Origin: DATKPE01 sp035524335 | Lineage (GTDB): Bacteria > Bacteroidota > Ignavibacteria > UBA10030 > SZUA-254 | Assembly: GCA_035524335.1 (NCBI GenBank) | Contig: DATKPE010000006.1 | Coordinates: 1 to 39,841 of the forward strand | Direction: 5' to 3' | Length of the DNA stretch: 39,841 nucleotides | Part shown: piece after piece, positions 1 through 7,632 of the stretch | How the letters are laid out: every line of letters begins with the position of its first letter | Numbering within the stretch: the first letter of the stretch is position 1 | The notes under the pieces: model-generated | Told to the model about the DNA's origin: nothing | Seen by the model: only the letters and a program-made list of their open reading frames with translations | Database searches by the model: none | Made by a program: the position numbers and the translations under genes

Positions 1-593
1 GCCGGAAGACCCGGAAGTTCCTTCACCGCGCTTACGCCTCCGAAGGTGAGATCGTCGACGATGAACGACGAGCCGACGTGCACCTTGCTGCTGTCGGTAT
101 GCGGGCCGATGAATATTTCGATGTACGCACTGTCGGGGACGGTGGTGGTATCATCATAATAAATCGGTATGCTGACCTGCGTGAACGATGAATATGCCAC
201 AGTGTCGACTCCCGCGCCCGCGCCGATGGCCGATGAATTCTTCAGCATGACCACGATGGCGCCGATCTGATCGCCCCCCAGCTGGGTGAACCGGTAGTAA
301 CCCGAGAGCGCCGTGGCGCGCTGTGAGACCGGAAACACGATGGAGGTGAGCGTCGGTGCGATCGGGCTTGACGCATACGTCGTCACCTGGCCCTGTGCGG
401 CGTAGGTCCCGGTGTGGCTGGTCGTCGTCCGAGAGACGGTCGTCCAGAAGCCGGTATTATTGGGCACCCAGCTCCCCGGGGTGGTCGAGTTCGTCCACGT
501 TTCGAATCCCGCATTGGGGATCTGTGCACGAACGATACCGGCGAGCGCAGGTATGAGCAGTACTGCAAGAACAATCCGGATCAGTGTATTCAT
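1..593 (-). CDS. Secreted protein, N-terminal part (runs off window)
   Basis: An open frame reads from an ATG at 593 to the window edge without a stop (197 codons). The first 23 residues (MNTLIRIVLAVLL..., ending near VRAQ) form a typical Sec signal peptide. They are followed by IPNAGFETW, an opening common in Bacteroidota and Ignavibacteria extracellular proteins with a jelly-roll carbohydrate-binding or PCMD-like domain. The visible part is rich in Thr, Ser, Gly and aromatic residues, as expected for a beta-sandwich. A strong ribosome site (AGAGGAGAAA) sits just before the ATG, and a promoter-like pair lies at 703-731. A C-terminal type IX sorting domain would be expected beyond the window but cannot be seen. 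Secretion is well supported; the function is unknown. Confidence 0.8.
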   Translation of the reverse strand, partial: MNTLIRIVLAVLLIPALAGIVRAQIPNAGFETWTNSTTPGSWVPNNTGFWTTVSRTTTSHTGTYAAQGQVTTYASSPIAPTLTSIVFPVSQRATALSGYYRFTQLGGDQIGAIVVMLKNSSAIGAGAGVDTVAYSSFTQVSIPIYYDDTTTVPDSAYIEIFIGPHTDSSKVHVGSSFIVDDLTFGGVSAVKELPGLP

Positions 594-702
594 GGATTTC
601 TCCTCTACAAGGTGATCGGTTGATGTGATGTTGACGTCGGATCCGTCGGGGACCGAACGGTCAGGAACGCGCACGAGCGGTACCTCTGAATTGCGCTCCG
701 GT

Positions 703-731
703 AAAGTAACAAACTCGGAGGTGAAGCGCAA
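703..731 (-). promoter_or_regulatory. Promoter for the secreted protein at 593
   Basis: On the minus strand TTGCGC is followed after 17 bp by TACTTT, giving a leader of roughly 100 nt to the ATG at 593. The pair fits the TTG / TAYnTT pattern repeated throughout this window. Confidence 0.5.
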
Positions 732-747
732 ACTGTTTGGTCAATAT

Positions 748-1431
748 TTATAGAGGTTTAATGCAGAGCTCCGAATCGAGCCGGGCATTGTTCACCGCGG
801 TCGAAACCGGATAGGCTTCCAGCGCCCCGTCGGGGGCCGGCGCCAGCAATTCCTGGAGTTCCCGGAGGTCCGTCATCGCGGGATCGAGCCAGAGATCGAC
901 GCCCTTCCGGTCGAGGAGCACGGGCATCCGGTTGTGGATCGGCTTCATGACGGCGTTCGGGCCGGTAGTGATGATGGCCCCGGTCAGTGTTTTCTTATTC
1001 TCCGCTTCCGCCGTCCGCCAGAGCCCGGCGAGCGCGAAGATTCCGCCATCCTTCAGACGTATCCGGTACGGGATTTTCCCTCCTCCGCCGGGCGGCTTCT
1101 GCCATTCGTAGAAACCGTCCGCCACGAAGACGCACCTCCGGTCGCGCAGAAGGGAAAGGAAATATTTGTTCTTCGCGATCGTATCGCTCCGGACGTTGAT
1201 CTGGGCGCCGTATCCGCCCCCCGGTTTCTCCGCCCAGGGGGGCGTGAGCGACCAGAGGATGCCGGTGAGAAAACGGGTGCCGTCGTCTTTCGCGACGATC
1301 GCGGGGACCACCTGGGACGGCGCGGCGTTGAACCGGGGCCGGTAGTCCCCGAATCCGGGAGCGGGCTGTGCGCTGAACTTTTTCAGAATCAGCTCCACCC
1401 TGTCGACGGTGATGGTGAACCGGCCGCACAT
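748..1431 (-). CDS. SRAP (YedK/HMCES-like) abasic-site crosslinking protein
   Basis: This 227-residue protein has the full SRAP signature. Cys2 lies in MCGRF, where loss of the initiator Met exposes a catalytic cysteine that forms a thiazolidine with abasic sites in single-stranded DNA. Asn79 is in QINVRSD, Glu109 in DGFYEW and His166 in HNRMP; these match the active-site Asn, Glu and His of E. coli YedK. Length is normal for the family. The start is one base after the stop of the polyphosphate kinase gene (TAA-C-ATG), so the two are probably cotranscribed and translationally coupled. The role, known from the family, is protection of abasic sites at replication forks. Confidence 0.93.
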   Translation of the reverse strand: MCGRFTITVDRVELILKKFSAQPAPGFGDYRPRFNAAPSQVVPAIVAKDDGTRFLTGILWSLTPPWAEKPGGGYGAQINVRSDTIAKNKYFLSLLRDRRCVFVADGFYEWQKPPGGGGKIPYRIRLKDGGIFALAGLWRTAEAENKKTLTGAIITTGPNAVMKPIHNRMPVLLDRKGVDLWLDPAMTDLRELQELLAPAPDGALEAYPVSTAVNNARLDSELCIKPL

Positions 1432-1432
1432 G

Positions 1433-2299
1433 TTACCCGCCCCCCTTCAGCCGACGGCGCGCCTCCTTCAGCGACTTCTTCACTTCCGGTGGAACGGGCG
1501 GCGATGAGAGCGCGAATTCCTTCAGCGTCCGGACGAGGAGATCCGCGACCGCGATGCGGGTGAACCATTTGTGGTCGGCCGGAACGACATGCCACGGCGC
1601 CCAGGAACTGCTCGTCGCGGTGATCGCCTCCCCGTAGAGTTCCATGTACCTGTCCCAGTATTCCCGTTCCCCGAGATCGTGCGGCGAGTATTTCCAGGTT
1701 TTTTCCGGATCGTCCAGCCGTTCCAGAAAGCGCCGTTTTTGCTCCTCCTTCGACACATGGAGAAACACCTTGACGATCGCGGTCCCGTTCCGGCTCAGGT
1801 ACCGTTCGAAATTCGTTATGTCCTCGAACCGCTGTTCCCAGATTTTTTTCCCGAGACACCCCGGGGGGAGATTCTGGCGGGCGAGCAGTTCGGGATGCAG
1901 GCGGACGGTGAGAACCTCCTCATAATACGACCGGTTGAAGATCCCGATGAACCCGCGGGGAGGGAGTTCGCGCACGCACCGCCAGAGATAGTCGTGCCGC
2001 AGTTCCTCCGCCGACGGCTCCTTGAAGCTGGCGACCCGACAGCCCTGCGGGTTCACGCCGCTCATGACGTGCTTGATGACGCCGTCCTTCCCTGCCGCAT
2101 CCATCGCCTGGACGATGAGCAGAACGGCGTGCGTCGCCGAGGCGTAGAGCAGTTCCTGAAGTTCCGCGAGCCGCCCGATATCCTTCACCAGCTTCTCCTC
2201 GGCCTCCTCTTTTTTCCGGTACGAACCGGTCGCGTCGGTCGGAATCCGGGCAAGGTTCACCTTCCGGCCCGGTTCAATGAGAAAATCGCCCAGATCCAT
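1433..2299 (-). CDS. ppk2: Polyphosphate kinase 2 family protein
   Basis: This 288-residue protein matches PPK2 enzymes, which transfer phosphate between polyphosphate and nucleotides. The Walker A-like loop AMDAAGKDG is at about residues 65-73, followed by SGVNPQGC and the FKEPS stretch. The Walker B-like GIFNRSYYE lies around 119-127, and the lid region (SKEEQKRRFLERLDDP) near 200-215. The single-domain length fits the short PPK2 classes. Substrate preference (NDP or NMP) cannot be decided by eye. It lies 35 bp downstream of dctM and one base upstream of the SRAP gene, so all four minus-strand genes from 4127 to 748 may form one transcript driven from 4155-4183. Confidence 0.93.
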   Translation of the reverse strand: MDLGDFLIEPGRKVNLARIPTDATGSYRKKEEAEEKLVKDIGRLAELQELLYASATHAVLLIVQAMDAAGKDGVIKHVMSGVNPQGCRVASFKEPSAEELRHDYLWRCVRELPPRGFIGIFNRSYYEEVLTVRLHPELLARQNLPPGCLGKKIWEQRFEDITNFERYLSRNGTAIVKVFLHVSKEEQKRRFLERLDDPEKTWKYSPHDLGEREYWDRYMELYGEAITATSSSWAPWHVVPADHKWFTRIAVADLLVRTLKEFALSSPPVPPEVKKSLKEARRRLKGGG

Positions 2300-2334
2300 G
2301 CATCAGCTCCTTTCCCGCGTCGCGCGGGGTCCTG

Positions 2335-3615
2335 TTATTGCGGTGGCGTTCCCGGACCGACGAGCCAGAGACAGAGATCCGGGACATAGGTGACCAGAAG
2401 AAGCATGGCGAAGAGGATCGCCATGAACGGCAGTGTTGCGCGATACATCCGGGTCAGCGGCCGTTCGAACCGGACGCTGCCGATGAAGAGGTTGAGCCCG
2501 AACGGCGGAAGCATGTACCCGATCTCCAGATTCAGCAGGAAGATGATGCCGAGATGCACCGGGTCGATGCCGTACTGATGGGCGATCGGGATGATCAGCG
2601 GGACGACAATGATGATGGCGGAAAAGATCTCCACCATATTGATGATCAGCAGAACGCCGTTGAGGAGCACGAGGAAGGTGTAGCGGTTCTCGATGAACTG
2701 CCGGATCCAGGCGAATAACTGCTGGGGGATCTGCTCGTCGATGAAATAGTTGGTGAGGCCGAGCGACATCCCCATGACGACGAAAATAGCGCCGACCAGA
2801 AGCATGCTCTTTTCCACCACCCGCGGCACATCGCGGAACAGCCGCAGATCGCGGTAGATGAAGACTTCAATCATCAGGACGTAGAAGGCCGTGACCGACG
2901 CGGCTTCGGTTGCGGTGATGAAACCTCCGTAGATGCCGCCGATGACGAGAAACGGCAGGGGCAGTTCCCATGCGGCGGCTTTCAGCGCCGCCGTAATCTC
3001 CCCCGGCCGCCGCTCCCGCGCGGGCTTCTTCGTCCGCCGGCTGACGATTGTGGCGTACGCTCCGAGGACGACGATGAGGAGAAATCCGGGAACCAGCCCG
3101 GCGATGAAGAGCTTGTCGACCGATATCTGCGCGATCAGGCCGTACAGGATGATCGCCAGGCTCGGCGGGAAGAGAAGCCCCAGACTGCCGGTGGTGGTCA
3201 GGAGGCCGAGCGAAAAGTTTTCGGAGAACCCGTCGCTCCGGAGAATCGGAAAGAGGAGTCCGCCGAGAGCGACGATCGTCACGCCCGAGGCTCCGGTGAA
3301 GGCGGTGAACACCGCACAGCAGAGAAGGGCCGTGACCGCGAGTCCCCCCGGCACCCTGCCGACGAGAGCCTGGACAAGCGTGACCAGCCGGCGGGGCGAC
3401 TGCGATTCGGCCAGGAGATAGCCGGCGAACGTGAAGAGCGGAATCGCGATGAGCGAGGGAAATTCAGCGAGCCGGGTCAGCTCGGCGATGACGAACTTGG
3501 CCTCGCCCCCGGAGGAGGCGAAGAGGAGCATCGCAAGACTGCCGATGATGACGAACAGCGGCATCCCGAGGAGCGTCAGGCAGAGGAGGAGCAGGCCGGC
3601 GACGAGCAGGCTCAT
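2335..3615 (-). CDS. TRAP transporter large permease (DctM family)
   Basis: A 426-residue, highly hydrophobic protein with many membrane segments, typical of the DctM subunit that moves a carboxylate-type substrate using a sodium gradient. Recognisable segments include PLFVIIG near the N-terminus, FTAFTGASGVTIVALGGLLFP, LLFPPSLAIILYG, and the C-terminal LNLEIGYMLPPFGLNLFI. The start at 3615 overlaps the dctQ stop by ATGA, which shows translational coupling. The frame is open further upstream, but that part is antisense-like sequence within dctQ and lacks membrane character. No DctP binding protein is found next to it, which is unusual. Substrate unknown. Confidence 0.92.
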   Translation of the reverse strand: MSLLVAGLLLLCLTLLGMPLFVIIGSLAMLLFASSGGEAKFVIAELTRLAEFPSLIAIPLFTFAGYLLAESQSPRRLVTLVQALVGRVPGGLAVTALLCCAVFTAFTGASGVTIVALGGLLFPILRSDGFSENFSLGLLTTTGSLGLLFPPSLAIILYGLIAQISVDKLFIAGLVPGFLLIVVLGAYATIVSRRTKKPARERRPGEITAALKAAAWELPLPFLVIGGIYGGFITATEAASVTAFYVLMIEVFIYRDLRLFRDVPRVVEKSMLLVGAIFVVMGMSLGLTNYFIDEQIPQQLFAWIRQFIENRYTFLVLLNGVLLIINMVEIFSAIIIVVPLIIPIAHQYGIDPVHLGIIFLLNLEIGYMLPPFGLNLFIGSVRFERPLTRMYRATLPFMAILFAMLLLVTYVPDLCLWLVGPGTPPQ

Positions 3616-4127
3616 GCGGTTTCTCCCCCCTCTGTTCCGGCATCCTTTCCGAGCGCGGTTCCGGCGTGTTCCGCCGCCCTGAGCAGAAAGTGCAGGGCGA
3701 TGAGCCCGAAGGATCCCGGAAGAATTGCGTAGAAGAACCGTTTCGGGAGATGGAACAGCCCCGGTTCCCCGGCATCGATCCCCTCCGTCACGAACTGCAG
3801 AGCGGCATAGGCGAGGATCAGCACCACCGCGGCGGCGATCAGACTGATGAGACAGCGGAGGATTCCCGCAGCGCGGGCCGGGAAAAACCTTCCGAGAAAC
3901 TCGACGGCGAAATGCTTCTCTTCCCGCGTCGCGACGGCCGCGCCGAGAAATCCGACCCACATCACGATGTAGCGGAGGAGCGGCTCGGTCCAGAGAAACG
4001 CAAACGAAAATCCGTTCCGCAGCACCACCTGCAGGAAGGAGAGGAAAACAAGCGCGAGAAGAAGGACGACCAGCGTCCAGCGCTCGACCTGTCCAAGGAA
4101 ACGCGTCGTCCCGCGGATGAATTTCAT
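3612..4127 (-). CDS. TRAP transporter small permease (DctQ family)
   Basis: A 171-residue protein with four predicted membrane segments (about residues 17-36, 48-66, 88-107 and 128-147). The FLQVVLRNGF motif and the following WTEPLLRYIVMWVGFLGAA stretch are typical of DctQ. The small subunit pairs with DctM in tripartite ATP-independent periplasmic transporters. Its stop overlaps the dctM start by ATGA. A promoter-like pair lies 28-56 bp upstream of the ATG. The cytoplasmic loop REEKHFAVEFLGRFFP also fits the family. Confidence 0.9.
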   Translation of the reverse strand: MKFIRGTTRFLGQVERWTLVVLLLALVFLSFLQVVLRNGFSFAFLWTEPLLRYIVMWVGFLGAAVATREEKHFAVEFLGRFFPARAAGILRCLISLIAAAVVLILAYAALQFVTEGIDAGEPGLFHLPKRFFYAILPGSFGLIALHFLLRAAEHAGTALGKDAGTEGGETA

Positions 4128-4154
4128 ATCAGATCGTGAACGAAGGTGTCGCGT

Positions 4155-4183
4155 AAAATACGGAGGATGAGGCCAAATTTCAA
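4155..4183 (-). promoter_or_regulatory. Promoter for the dctQ-dctM-ppk2-SRAP run
   Basis: Minus-strand TTGAAA, 17 bp, TATTTT lies just upstream of dctQ (ATG at 4127). It predicts a leader of about 20 nt and follows the pattern seen at the other promoters of this window. Confidence 0.55.
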
Positions 4184-4339
4184 GCTGCCGGCCCTGCCGC
4201 GGCGGTCAGACATCCTTCATGCTCCAGACCCCGCCTCGTACCGGTCAGAGGCAGTGCCGTGGTTCTGTTTCGCTTTCGATGAAAACCGGCGGTTCAAGTT
4301 TAAGAAATCGTTAAATCGTACAGGGCGGGTGTTTTTTGC

Positions 4340-4368
4340 TTGACCGGCACCGGGCAAATATCTACCTT
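4340..4368 (+). promoter_or_regulatory. Promoter for the zinc-ribbon gene
   Basis: TTGACC, 17 bp, TACCTT, with a predicted transcription start near 4376 and a leader of about 26 nt to the ATG at 4402. It is divergent from the dctQ promoter. Confidence 0.5.
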
Positions 4369-4401
4369 GACCATACCTCGTTGTCCCATCCAAAGGCCAG
4401 T

Positions 4402-4623
4402 ATGATCAGACAGAGCTGTTTCTCCTGCGGCTCGGCGGAATTTACGCTGAGCACGTTCCGTCCGAGGGATTTCCCGGCGGATATATTTTTCATCGAGTGC
4501 GCCCGCTGTCACCAGCCGTGCGGCACCGTCCAGCTTCCGACGCTGATCGATTCGGCGCGGTCGGTCGACGGCGAATCGTCGCGCTCGGCTCGCAGTCTCC
4601 TGTCCGGTCTTCCGACGCTCTGA
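4402..4623 (+). CDS. Small zinc-ribbon-like protein, unknown function
   Basis: A 73-residue frame beginning MIRQSCFSCGSAEF. It contains two CxxC pairs, CFSC at residues 6-9 and CARC about 30 residues later, the usual spacing of a zinc ribbon. The chosen ATG puts the first CxxC near the N-terminus and sits behind a well-spaced promoter. The frame could start 22 codons earlier, but that part has no family character and would overlap the promoter. The C-terminal third is Ser/Arg-rich and probably unstructured. It is an isolated plus-strand gene between minus-strand units, and I do not recognise the family. Confidence 0.55.
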   Translation: MIRQSCFSCGSAEFTLSTFRPRDFPADIFFIECARCHQPCGTVQLPTLIDSARSVDGESSRSARSLLSGLPTL

Positions 4624-4695
4624 CCGGCAGGTACTCCTCCCCCCCGCCGTTCCCCGCAACGGCGCAGTAGTCCATTCCATGCGTACGGTAGTTAT

Positions 4696-4893
4696 TCAGG
4701 CCCGGTGACCAGTCTGCCGCTGGGCGAGCATGCCATTGATCTCGCGCATCAGCTGACCGACGAAGCGCTGTCGTTCATCCTCGCTCCGGAGGGCATACAA
4801 TGAAGCCAGCTGGTCGGCAAAATACTGCCGCAGTTCCGGCGCTTCGGCGGAAAGGGTGCGCAGATACCAGGTGTAGGTGTCGAGGGCGGACAT
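4696..4893 (-). CDS. Hypothetical 65-residue protein coupled to the GvpL/F-like gene
   Basis: A short helical, charged protein (MSALDTYTWYLRTL..., ending RQTGHRA) with no signal peptide or membrane segment. Its ATG begins five bases after the stop of the GvpL/F-like gene and no convincing ribosome site precedes it, so it probably depends on translational coupling. Amphipathic helix patterns (LRQYFADQLASLYALR) suggest a small adaptor or binding partner of the upstream protein. That is inference from position only; the family is not recognised. Confidence 0.6.
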   Translation of the reverse strand: MSALDTYTWYLRTLSAEAPELRQYFADQLASLYALRSEDERQRFVGQLMREINGMLAQRQTGHRA

Positions 4894-4898
4894 AATGC

Positions 4899-6131
4899 TC
4901 AGGGGGTGAAGGAGAAATGTGTGTTCGGATTGCTGACTTTGAAGAGGAGCTGGTATTCGGCCATCTTCTCCTGGAGCTCCACGATGAGGTGACAGAACTG
5001 CCGCCGTTTTTCCTTTCCCACGGAGTAGCGGGCGGAGAGGACCGGCTTCCAGTCGTCCATGATGGCGGTTTCGAGACTGATCATGTAGTCGACCTTGGTC
5101 TTTGCGGCAACGAGGAGAAGCTCGTTCTGGATCTCCTGGGCGAGCGCCTTCTCGCGGATGACCACTTTCTGCGCCTGGCGGCTGTCGGTCTTCCCTTTCT
5201 TCTGGGGCTGGCGGCCCGGCCGGGCGGCGCTCCGTTCCGGGAGCCGTTCCGACACCGCGTCGGCGATCGAGGGGAGCTTCATGATCAGATTGTCGAGCGC
5301 GAGGATTTCGACGTCCCAGTCGACGGCGTCATGCACGTCGATCAGCGCCCGGAGAATATCGGTGTATCTGGCCTCGATGGTCCGGAGGACATCCTCCCTT
5401 CCCTTTGCGACGGTCCAGAGATTCATCGGAACGATCAGTTCTTCGCCGCGGAGGCAGTTCAGGATCCGTTCGTGCTCGTAGCGGAGATGCTGTTGCTTCG
5501 CCGGTGCGTAGACAGGTTTGCCCTTTTCGAGCGTGAAGAATTCGCGCGGCAGTCGGCTCAGGTAGAGCCGGATGTCCCCCTCGTCGAGGAGGAGGATATC
5601 CCAGCTGTTGTCGATCCCCTTCATGGTGAGCTGGCGGACGAACTCCCCCTTGCCGGTGCTGTCGGGGGCGTAGCTGAAGCCGTAGAGGTAGAGCCATTCG
5701 TCGGGCTGAGGGACATTCCGGATCGATTCGGACGAGAAGGCCTCGCGGACGGCGAAATGTTCCATGATCGATTCGGAGCTGACGGGCGGCGGGAGCATCT
5801 CGCCGAAGCCGCTTCCCGGGGGGAGCGGCGGCAGAGCGGGGGGTTCGGCTTCCGCTTCGGCCTGCTCAGGGACGATGGGCTCATCCGGCGGCGGCGTGTA
5901 CTGGGCCGCCTGCTCGAGGGCGATATCCTGTTCGATGAGGTGGAAGATGAGATCGCGGAGATCGCTGGAGAGGAGATATTCGAACTGGCGGATGATCGCC
6001 TCGGCGACTTTTTCGACCGGCAGATCGGAGAAGGTCTCGAGTTTTCTGCGGAGACCTTCGTTCGACCGTATTTTTTCTGCCAGTTCTTCGACGATCAGTT
6101 TCGAGATATGCTGGCGGGTTTCACCTTTCAT
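4899..6131 (-). CDS. GvpL/GvpF-like protein with N-terminal extension
   Basis: A 410-residue cytoplasmic protein. Residues 1-95 are helical (HISKLIVEELAEKIR..., DLIFHLIEQDIALEQA) and lead into an acidic, Pro-rich linker at about 85-125. From residue ~145 the pattern follows GvpL/GvpF gas-vesicle proteins: WLYLYGFSY opening, a long strand-helix region, then HLRYEHERILNCL...EELIVPMNLWTVAKGREDVLRTIEARY. The last segment resembles the family's H-x-x-V-L...TVLPMRFGT block. The end, ending NPNTHFSFTP, resembles the family's closing GPWPPYNF. Similarity is remote, so this is a fold-level assignment. No other gas-vesicle gene is in the window, and no promoter is evident between it and the upstream tRNA-Ser. 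Confidence 0.6.
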   Translation of the reverse strand: MKGETRQHISKLIVEELAEKIRSNEGLRRKLETFSDLPVEKVAEAIIRQFEYLLSSDLRDLIFHLIEQDIALEQAAQYTPPPDEPIVPEQAEAEAEPPALPPLPPGSGFGEMLPPPVSSESIMEHFAVREAFSSESIRNVPQPDEWLYLYGFSYAPDSTGKGEFVRQLTMKGIDNSWDILLLDEGDIRLYLSRLPREFFTLEKGKPVYAPAKQQHLRYEHERILNCLRGEELIVPMNLWTVAKGREDVLRTIEARYTDILRALIDVHDAVDWDVEILALDNLIMKLPSIADAVSERLPERSAARPGRQPQKKGKTDSRQAQKVVIREKALAQEIQNELLLVAAKTKVDYMISLETAIMDDWKPVLSARYSVGKEKRRQFCHLIVELQEKMAEYQLLFKVSNPNTHFSFTP

Positions 6132-6252
6132 ACGCGCGTTCGGCCTGGAAAGTGAGTCTCAAGGAACCTGTCATCGCCGCGGCGAGGCGTCCGAACCGTC
6201 GATGGATCCTGCCATGCTCATCACAACAGCTTCGCCAACGATGCCGCCTCAG

Positions 6253-6335
6253 CGGAGAGCGAGGGATTCGAACCCCCAAGCCCTTGCGGGCGCTGGTTTT
6301 CAAGACCAGTGCAATAGCCGTTCTGCCAGCTCTCC
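6253..6335 (-). tRNA. tRNA-Ser (UGA anticodon)
   Basis: The minus strand folds into a class II tRNA. The acceptor stem is GGAGAGC/GCTCTCC, the anticodon stem CTGGT/ACCAG with loop CTTGAAA (anticodon TGA), and the long variable arm has a GCCC-GCAA-GGGC-type hairpin. The T arm carries GGTTCGAATCC. No CCA is encoded after the discriminator G. A promoter pair lies 16 bp upstream. Confidence 0.96.
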
Positions 6336-6350
6336 ATCCCGCATCGGCAA

Positions 6351-6379
6351 AAAATACGAAAGAACCGTATTTATTGCAA
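6351..6379 (-). promoter_or_regulatory. Promoter for tRNA-Ser
   Basis: Minus-strand TTGCAA, 17 bp, TATTTT followed by TTG, ending 15 bp before the mature 5' end of the tRNA. It may also serve the GvpL/F-like gene downstream. Confidence 0.6.
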
Positions 6380-6416
6380 TCGCATAAGTATACAGATAAT
6401 TTGGCATAATAACCAC

Positions 6417-6430
6417 CCCACCCCGGTGGG
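6417..6430 (-). terminator. Possible weak terminator after the ypdA-like gene
   Basis: Read on the minus strand, CCCAC-CGGG-GTGGG forms a 5-bp GC hairpin 21 bp after the ypdA-like stop. It is followed by a poor T-containing stretch (GGTTATTATG). The U tract is weak, so termination is uncertain. Confidence 0.3.
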
Positions 6431-6451
6431 AAGAGCCATATGGTACCGGAA

Positions 6452-7438
6452 TCAGCTCTCTTTCAACCGGACGGTCACGGCTGGTATGATCTTCTTCCCG
6501 TGCTCCCTCCCGTTTTCGATGAAAATTTTGTTGTTGAACCTTCCCCCCACAAGCCCCCCGGCGACATAGAGACCCGGAACGTTCGTCTCCATCGTCGCGG
6601 GATTGTGAACCGGCGCGAGAGTGTCGGCGTCGACGCCGATGCCGAGCGATCGGAGGAACGCCGCGTTGGTGCGGTAGCCGGTCAGCACGAAAACGGCGTC
6701 GGCCCGGCGCTCCAACATCGTTCCGTCAGTTCCCGACAACAGCACCGAACCTGGACGGAATTCCCTCACCGTCGTCTGCAGGAGCAGTCCGATCGAGCCG
6801 TCCTTCACCCTGTTTTCAAAATCGGGCAGGATCCAGTATTTCACACCACTGCTGAGCGCCGCTCCCCGGTGGACGACCGTCACCCTCGCTCCGTTCCGCC
6901 AGAGATCCAGCGCCGCCTCGACGGCCGAGTTTTTTCCCCCCACGATCAGAACCTCCCGGTCGAAATGCGGAAAAGGATCGCGGTAATAATGCGTCACATG
7001 CGGCAGATCCTCCCCCGGAACGTTCAGGAACGTCGGCGTGTCGTAATATCCCGTCGCAATGACGACGGCGCGGGCTGTATACTCCGCTCCCGCACCGGTC
7101 AGGACTTTGAACAGGTTTCCATCGCGCTGTATTCCGGTCACTTTTTCGTACAGTCTGCATTGCAGATCGTAGTGCCGGACGACGGCGCGGTAATAGACCA
7201 CGCAGTCGCGCGAGGTGGGCCGGACGGTGCCGACGACAAACGGCAGATCGCCAATAGACAACAGTTCAGGCGTCGAGAAGAAAAACATCTCCCGCTGGAA
7301 GCGCTGGATCGCGTCGGCGATCGTGCCTTTGTCGAGCACCAGACTCCTGAGTCCGGCTTTCTGCGCTTCGATCGCGCAGGAGAGGCCCGCCGGTCCGGCG
7401 CCGATGATGAGAATATCGATGATTGAAGGGGATGCCAT
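6452..7438 (-). CDS. ypdA: YpdA-like FAD/NAD(P)-dependent disulfide reductase
   Basis: A 328-residue flavoprotein. The N-terminal FAD Rossmann motif is IIGAGPAGLSCAIEA. A second nucleotide-binding motif VGGKNSAVEAALDLW sits mid-protein, and the C-terminal GLYVAGGLVGG closes the FAD fold. The segment FQREMFFFSTPELLSIG and the GYYDTP turn match the YpdA family, whose characterised members reduce bacillithiol disulfide. There is no CxxC redox pair of the thioredoxin-reductase type, as expected. Whether this organism uses bacillithiol cannot be told from the window. Single-gene unit with its own promoter and a leader of about 110 nt. Confidence 0.88.
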   Translation of the reverse strand: MASPSIIDILIIGAGPAGLSCAIEAQKAGLRSLVLDKGTIADAIQRFQREMFFFSTPELLSIGDLPFVVGTVRPTSRDCVVYYRAVVRHYDLQCRLYEKVTGIQRDGNLFKVLTGAGAEYTARAVVIATGYYDTPTFLNVPGEDLPHVTHYYRDPFPHFDREVLIVGGKNSAVEAALDLWRNGARVTVVHRGAALSSGVKYWILPDFENRVKDGSIGLLLQTTVREFRPGSVLLSGTDGTMLERRADAVFVLTGYRTNAAFLRSLGIGVDADTLAPVHNPATMETNVPGLYVAGGLVGGRFNNKIFIENGREHGKKIIPAVTVRLKES

Positions 7439-7553
7439 TTTTTTGGGTTGAAGAAATGAATCGGGATTGAATCATCCGTCCCGCCGCCGGGATCGGCATG
7501 GGGCGGATCCGTTGATCCTGCGGTCGGATGCCCGATGCCCTCTCGTCAGCGGC

Positions 7554-7582
7554 AATATACCATTTCCGGCTTTTGCATCCAA
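7554..7582 (-). promoter_or_regulatory. Promoter for the ypdA-like gene
   Basis: Minus-strand TTGGAT, 17 bp, TATATT. The predicted start leaves a leader of about 110 nt to the ATG at 7438, in which I see no ORF or clear riboswitch. Confidence 0.55.
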
Positions 7583-7632
7583 TCGCAGGAGACACACCTC
7601 CCTTCCCGTGCCACCCCCAGCGGCGCTGTTCC

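Noticed and set aside
3616..3960. N-terminal extension of DctM
   Set aside because: It is Arg-rich sequence read out of frame from dctQ; the ATGA overlap at 3612-3615 fixes the start.
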